Below, one piece after another: positions 59,744 to 64,000 of a stretch of 64,000 nt of DNA (its first letter is position 1; the number at the start of each line of letters is the position of its first letter). Both the position numbers and the translations under genes were made by a program. This stretch comes from an uncultured Chitinophagaceae bacterium (GTDB taxonomy: Bacteria; Bacteroidota; Bacteroidia; Chitinophagales; Chitinophagaceae), in NCBI GenBank assembly GCA_937862815.1, contig CALMED010000006.1, forward strand, positions 1 to 64,000, given 5' to 3'. Below the pieces are notes generated by a model. It saw only the letters and a program-made list of their open reading frames with translations. It was not told the origin of the DNA and ran no database searches.

Positions 59744-62506
59744 TTATTTCTTCGCTTTCCGGGGCGACTCAATAGCGGCCTGCGCAGCTGCGAGGCGTGC
59801 AATGGGTACCCGGAAGGGAGAACAGCTTACATAATTCATGCCGATGCGGTGGCAGAACTTCACACTTTCAGGATCACCGCCATGTTCGCCGCAGATGCCC
59901 ACTTTGAGACTGGGTTTGGTGGAACGACCGCGGTCGGTGCCCAGCTGGATCAGCTGACCAATACCCGGTTGGTCAATGGTCTGGAATGGATCATCGGGCA
60001 GAATCTTGAGATCCAGGTATTTAGGCAGGAACCCGCCGATATCATCGCGACTGAAGCCGAAGCTCATCTGCGTGAGGTCGTTGGTGCCAAAGCTGAAGAA
60101 ATCAGCCACCTCGGCCATAAATTCGGCCCGCAACGCGGCCCGGGGTGTTTCAATCATGGTGCCGTAGAGATAAGGAATCTTACGCACACCCATCTTCTGG
60201 CAGACTTCTTTGTACACCCGGCCCACGATTTCTTTCTGGTGCCGCAGCTCATGCGAGATAACGGTTACCGGTATCATGATCTCCGGCAGAGCTTTTTTGC
60301 CTTGCTTGATCAGTTCGGCCGTAGCTTCAAAGATGGCCCGTACCTGCATCTCGGTAATCTCGGGGTAGCTGATGCCCAGGCGTACCCCGCGGTGTCCGAG
60401 CATAGGATTGTTTTCGTGAAGCGCCAGCACCCGGCGCTTCAATACGCTCATGCTGATGCCCAGTTCCTTGCTCAGTTGCTGGAGCTTATCCTTATCGTGC
60501 GGCACAAACTCGTGCAGCGGCGGATCCAGCAGGCGGATGGTGACAGGGTGGCCGTTCATCACCCGGAGGGTATCTTTTACGTCTTTCTTTACGTATTTGA
60601 ACAATCCGTTGAGGGCTTCACGGCGTTCTTTTTCCGTTTTACTCACAATCATTTTGCGCAGCTGGAAAAGCGGCGCCTCACTGCCTTCGCCATAAAACAT
60701 GTGCTCTGTACGGAACAGCCCGATGCCCTCGGCGCCAAAAGCCACGGCATGTGTTGCGTCTTCCGGGGTTTCGGCATTGGCCCGCACTCCGATCTGCTTG
60801 GTTTTGTCCACCAGCTTCATCAGGTCTTTGTACGACTGGTTCTTCTGGATGTCAATGTCCACCAACGGCATCTGTCCTTCGTAAACCAGGCCCTTGGTGC
60901 CGTTGAGACTGATCCAGTCGCCCTCGCGGATCACTTCGCCGTTCTTTGCCCGGAAGTTTTTGCCTTCGGTATGGATTTCGATGTCGCCGCATCCCACGAT
61001 GCAGCACTTACCCCAACCCCGGGCCACCAGCGCGGCGTGGGAGGTCATACCCCCTTTCGTGGTGAGGATGGCCTGCGCTTTGTGCATACCGTCCACATCT
61101 TCCGGTGAGGTTTCTTCCCGTACAAGGATCACCTTCTCGCCTTTTGCAGCCCATGCTACGGCTTCGGCTGATGTGAATACCACGCGGCCTTTGGCGCCAC
61201 CCGGACCGGCGGGCAATCCCTTGGCAATGACGGGATGCGTCTGTTCGGCATTGGGATCCAGCATGGGCAACAGCAGTTCCACCAGCTGATTGGGCCCTAC
61301 CCGCATGATGGCGGTGTTGGCGTCAATCAGTTTTTCTTTGTGCATCTCGGTAGCCATGCGTACAGCCGCCACGCCGTTGCGTTTACCCACCCGGCACTGC
61401 AGCATGTAGAGTTTTCCTTTTTCAATGGTAAACTCGATGTCCTGCATGTCTTTGTAGTGTTGTTCGAGTCGTTTCTGGTAACCATACAATTCTTTGTACT
61501 GCAACGGCATGAGTTTCTCCAGCGTGGTAAAATGCTCACTCTGGGCGTTTTTGGAATATTCATTCACCGGGGCGGGTGTGCGGATACCGGCCACCACGTC
61601 TTCGCCCTGGGCATTCACCAGGTACTCGCCGTAGAATTTATTTTCGCCGGTGCCGGGGTTCCGCGTAAAGGCCACACCGGTACAACTGTCGTTGCCCATG
61701 TTTCCAAATACCATGGCCTGCACGTTTACGGCCGTTCCCCATTCGTGTGGAATCTTTTCAATGCGTCGGTATTCGATGGCACGCTTGCCGTTCCAGCTGG
61801 AAAATACCGCGCCAATGCCGCCCCAGAGTTGCTCCAGGGGATCATCCGGAAAATGCTTACCCAGCACTTTCTTCACGGTGACCTTATAATCTTTTACCAG
61901 CGCTTTCAGCTCCGGTACAGTGAGATCGGTATCGCTGGCATAGCCTTGTTTATGCTTGATGTGTTCGAGTTTTTCATCCAGCAATTTGCGGATGCCTTTT
62001 CCGCCTTTCGGCTCGAGGCCACCCGCTTTCTCCATCACCACATCGGCATACATCATGATCAGCCGGCGGTAAGCATCGTAGGCAAAGCGTTCATCGCCGC
62101 TCTGGGCAATTACACCTTGAATGGTTTTTTCATTGAGACCAATGTTCAATACGGTTTCCATCATACCGGGCATGCTGCGGCGGGCGCCTGAACGAACCGA
62201 CAAGAGCAGCGGGTTGGCCGCATCGCCAAAGGTTTTTCCCGTCTGCTTTTCCATGCGGGTAAGCGCCTCCCGTACCTGTGCCTGCAATACGCGGGGATAG
62301 GTTTTGCGGTGATCATAATAATACGTACACACATCGGTGGTAACGGTAAATCCGGGAGGTACCGGCAGGCGGAGTTTGGGATGCCCGGCCATTTCGGCGA
62401 GGTTGGCGCCTTTGCCACCCAGGAGGTTCTTCATGGATTCGTTGCCGTCGGCCTTACCACCGCCGAAGAAGTACACATACTTGGCGGGTTTGCTTGCTTT
62501 TGCCAT
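59744..62506 (-). CDS. ppdK: Pyruvate, phosphate dikinase
   Basis: A 920-aa cytosolic enzyme interconverting pyruvate, ATP and phosphate with phosphoenolpyruvate, AMP and pyrophosphate. The ATP-grasp N-terminal domain starts with VYFFGGGKADGN (about 10-21) and GGKGANLAEMA. The phospho-carrier His is in GGMTSHAALVARGWGK (about 487-502). The TIM-barrel PEP domain ends with the catalytic Cys in GICGEHGGDP (about 868-877). All key parts present; length typical. It supports gluconeogenesis or pyrophosphate-based glycolysis. Own promoter at 62588-62618. Confidence 0.97.
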   Translation of the reverse strand: MAKASKPAKYVYFFGGGKADGNESMKNLLGGKGANLAEMAGHPKLRLPVPPGFTVTTDVCTYYYDHRKTYPRVLQAQVREALTRMEKQTGKTFGDAANPLLLSVRSGARRSMPGMMETVLNIGLNEKTIQGVIAQSGDERFAYDAYRRLIMMYADVVMEKAGGLEPKGGKGIRKLLDEKLEHIKHKQGYASDTDLTVPELKALVKDYKVTVKKVLGKHFPDDPLEQLWGGIGAVFSSWNGKRAIEYRRIEKIPHEWGTAVNVQAMVFGNMGNDSCTGVAFTRNPGTGENKFYGEYLVNAQGEDVVAGIRTPAPVNEYSKNAQSEHFTTLEKLMPLQYKELYGYQKRLEQHYKDMQDIEFTIEKGKLYMLQCRVGKRNGVAAVRMATEMHKEKLIDANTAIMRVGPNQLVELLLPMLDPNAEQTHPVIAKGLPAGPGGAKGRVVFTSAEAVAWAAKGEKVILVREETSPEDVDGMHKAQAILTTKGGMTSHAALVARGWGKCCIVGCGDIEIHTEGKNFRAKNGEVIREGDWISLNGTKGLVYEGQMPLVDIDIQKNQSYKDLMKLVDKTKQIGVRANAETPEDATHAVAFGAEGIGLFRTEHMFYGEGSEAPLFQLRKMIVSKTEKERREALNGLFKYVKKDVKDTLRVMNGHPVTIRLLDPPLHEFVPHDKDKLQQLSKELGISMSVLKRRVLALHENNPMLGHRGVRLGISYPEITEMQVRAIFEATAELIKQGKKALPEIMIPVTVISHELRHQKEIVGRVYKEVCQKMGVRKIPYLYGTMIETPRAALRAEFMAEVADFFSFGTNDLTQMSFGFSRDDIGGFLPKYLDLKILPDDPFQTIDQPGIGQLIQLGTDRGRSTKPSLKVGICGEHGGDPESVKFCHRIGMNYVSCSPFRVPIARLAAAQAAIESPRKAKK

Positions 62507-62587
62507 AATTCAGGTTTTTACGTGAGGTGCAGACCGGTTTGCTGTTGCAACACAGGTTGCTGATCGGTCCGTTGTTTAATTTGAGCG

Positions 62588-62618
62588 TAAAAGTAGAGGG
62601 GCCTTCCGGCCCGGCAAA
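62588..62618 (-). promoter_or_regulatory. ppdK promoter with an inverted repeat in the spacer
   Basis: TTTG (minus strand, 62615-62618), a 19-nt spacer and TACTTTTA (62588-62595, one mismatch). The spacer holds GGGCC-ttcc-GGCCC (62599-62612), a possible binding site. The leader is about 75 nt. Confidence 0.55.
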
Positions 62619-62654
62619 TGACAAAGGGCAAGTCCGCGGCTAATCAATGTCAGT

Positions 62655-62694
62655 AAAAAAGAACGGCAACCAACTTATGCAGTGGTTGCCGTTC
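62655..62694 (-). terminator. Terminator of the edge S9 peptidase gene
   Basis: GAACGGCAACCA (62661-62672) and TGGTTGCCGTTC (62683-62694), a 12-bp perfect stem with a 10-nt loop, followed leftward by six T. It lies 23 nt past the stop at 62717. Confidence 0.9.
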
Positions 62695-62716
62695 CGTCAA
62701 AACCGGTTACCCGGAT

Positions 62717-64000
62717 TTACTTCTTTCCTTTCACGTATTTCTCCAGCCAGGTATGTTCTTCCCAGAGGAGGTGGAGGATGTTCTCCTTGCCGCGGTAGCC
62801 GTGTGCTTCGTAGGGCAGGCTCACGTACCGTACATTGCCGCCATTACCTTTGAGGGCCGCGAACATGCGCTCGCTCTGGATGGGATACGTACCGGTATTG
62901 TCGTCGGTATCGCCGTGTACCAGCAGAATGGGTGTCTTCAGCTGGTGAGCAAAGCTGAAGGGACTCATGTCGAAATACAGCTGGGGCACCTGCCAGTAGG
63001 TGCGGTCTTCGTTCTGAAAGCTGAACGGCGTGAGGGTGCGGTTGTAAGCGCCGCTGCGGGCAATACCGGCTTTGAACCAGCTGGTGTGCGCCAGCAGGTT
63101 GGCCGTCATGAATGCGCCGTAGCTGTGCCCGCCTACGCCCATACGGGTACTGTCGCCCACGCCCATATTATAGAGGTAGTCGATGGCTGCCCGTGCGTTG
63201 AGCTTCAGTTGCTGTACAAAGTCATCGTTGGGTTTATTTTCGGGGGATGTGCTCACGATGGGCATTTCGGCATTATCAAGCACGGCATATCCCTGCGTTA
63301 CCCAATAGATGGGCGATCCCCAGCTGATGCGGGTAAACGTGTGCTGCGATCCGCGTACCTGGGCGGCATCGGCCGCATTGGTGAACTCACGGGGATAGGC
63401 CCACATGAGCACCGGCAAACGGCCATCACGGGCAGGGTCATAACCCTTGGGCAGGTAGAGGTCGCCGGTGAGGTCCACCCCATCGGCGCGCTTATAGCGG
63501 ATTTTCTGTTTGGTAACACCTTCAAGCTGCGGATAGGGATTGGCAAAAGCAGTCAGTTGCCGGTCGGCAATTTTTGCCCGCAGGTTCTTCAGCCAGTAGT
63601 TGGGCACTTCGGTCTGCGACTCGCGGCGGGTGATCACCACCAGCTTGTTGACATCCAGCACTTCCGTCACCAGCTCAAAACTGCCGGGCCTGCAGCGCCA
63701 TAATAAGGTACTCTTTTTCTCTTTGAGGTCGAACAGTGCCAGGAAGGGCAGGTCGCCATCTGGCGATGAGCCGCTGGGGTTGTTCATCAACAGCTGGGCG
63801 CCGTTTTTCAGCGGCTGCACCACTTCCCTGCCCCAGGCATTGCGTACCAGCACGGGCACGCCCGGGTTGTTGTACGCATCCGTGGTGCTGCGGGCAAACA
63901 GTTCTTCGCGTTCGCCGGTGAGGGGATTCACCCGGAACATTGCCATGGTGGCCTTGCTGCGCAGCCCTTCCATCACCAGGGCGAAATTGCTGCTGCCCCA
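62717..64000 (-). CDS. S9 family peptidase, glutamyl-endopeptidase-like (5' part cut by window edge)
   Basis: The last 428 codons of a larger gene; the frame is open to the right edge (encoding WGSSNFAL before the first Met codon), so the true start is outside the window. The C-terminal half is an alpha/beta hydrolase with the nucleophile in GVGGHSYGAFM, Asp in HGDTDDN and His in YEAHGY near the end. The layout and the ending EEHTWLEKYVK resemble the cGEP-type glutamyl endopeptidases of the S9D group. The upstream part should be a beta-propeller gate. It ends before a strong terminator. Confidence 0.88.
   Translation of the reverse strand, partial: WGSSNFALVMEGLRSKATMAMFRVNPLTGEREELFARSTTDAYNNPGVPVLVRNAWGREVVQPLKNGAQLLMNNPSGSSPDGDLPFLALFDLKEKKSTLLWRCRPGSFELVTEVLDVNKLVVITRRESQTEVPNYWLKNLRAKIADRQLTAFANPYPQLEGVTKQKIRYKRADGVDLTGDLYLPKGYDPARDGRLPVLMWAYPREFTNAADAAQVRGSQHTFTRISWGSPIYWVTQGYAVLDNAEMPIVSTSPENKPNDDFVQQLKLNARAAIDYLYNMGVGDSTRMGVGGHSYGAFMTANLLAHTSWFKAGIARSGAYNRTLTPFSFQNEDRTYWQVPQLYFDMSPFSFAHQLKTPILLVHGDTDDNTGTYPIQSERMFAALKGNGGNVRYVSLPYEAHGYRGKENILHLLWEEHTWLEKYVKGKK

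Noticed and set aside
59849..61108. Long plus-strand open frame (419 codons) opposite ppdK
   Set aside because: Antisense to a highly conserved enzyme gene; the His/Phe-rich translation shows no domain.

Overview
The window is a 64 kb piece of a Bacteroidota chromosome, most likely from the Chitinophagales/Chitinophagaceae side of the phylum. The signs are a SusC/SusD pair, a second TonB-dependent receptor with a carboxypeptidase-regulatory-like N-terminus, DUF5686, DUF4397 and DUF4199 proteins, a secreted M64 peptidase with a type IX secretion C-terminal domain, a YtxJ bacillithiol-type redoxin, a fused SpmA-SpmB protein, the alternative GlmU-like protein, and many promoters of the TTTG-N(18-21)-TAnnTTTG type. 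By eye the GC content is in the mid-fifties. About 53 protein genes and one tRNA (Pro, GGG) are supported. I see no insertion sequence, prophage, CRISPR array or rRNA, and no gene-free stretch longer than about 300 bases, so this is an ordinary core/accessory chromosome segment.

Layout. 1-4.3 kb: tRNA-Pro, then a tight operon of a dihydroorotase-like protein, DUF4199 membrane protein, GT2 and GT4 glycosyltransferases. 4.3-10.9 kb: two unknown envelope proteins, a cytosolic unknown, the secreted M64 peptidase, lepA, a small membrane protein, a GNAT acetyltransferase and an acyl-CoA-binding protein. 10.9-14.2 kb: a leftward surface-polysaccharide operon (flippase, methyltransferase, GT4), divergent from sua5. 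15.2-21.4 kb: hemerythrin-like protein, tpiA with a GlmU-like partner, and a DUF4397 lipoprotein plus TonB receptor. 21.5-31.5 kb: purC, an ABA4-like protein and its membrane neighbour, a lactonase, then leftward trhO, DUF5686, a small membrane protein and a penicillin acylase family hydrolase. 31.6-38.3 kb: miaE, a glycosylasparaginase-cutC-kinase group that looks like GlcNAc-asparagine catabolism, a YtxH protein, NDH-2 and serA. 38.3-50.3 kb: a serine hydrolase, a CDF metal exporter, the SusC-SusD-DUF4397 operon with a strong terminator, a macroglobulin/plug-like exported protein and SpmAB. 50.6-64 kb: ychF, a lipoprotein histidine phosphatase, an unknown, two S9 peptidases (one cut by the right edge), EamA and GT2 genes, a DnaQ-like exonuclease, a small lipoprotein with ytxJ, and ppdK.

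Most noteworthy signals: (1) a family of about 90-140 nt imperfect inverted repeats built from the word ACACGGAG, present three times and each time between convergent gene ends; (2) a roughly 100 nt near-perfect hairpin that should make up almost the whole 5' leader of ychF; (3) three genes (purC, miaE, the exonuclease) whose -7 promoter box ends exactly 4 nt before the ATG, predicting leaderless mRNAs; (4) a dihydroorotase homologue that has lost most catalytic residues; (5) a palindromic operator candidate between the polysaccharide operon and sua5. No single completely new multi-gene system stands out; the strongest candidates for novelty are the non-coding structures.
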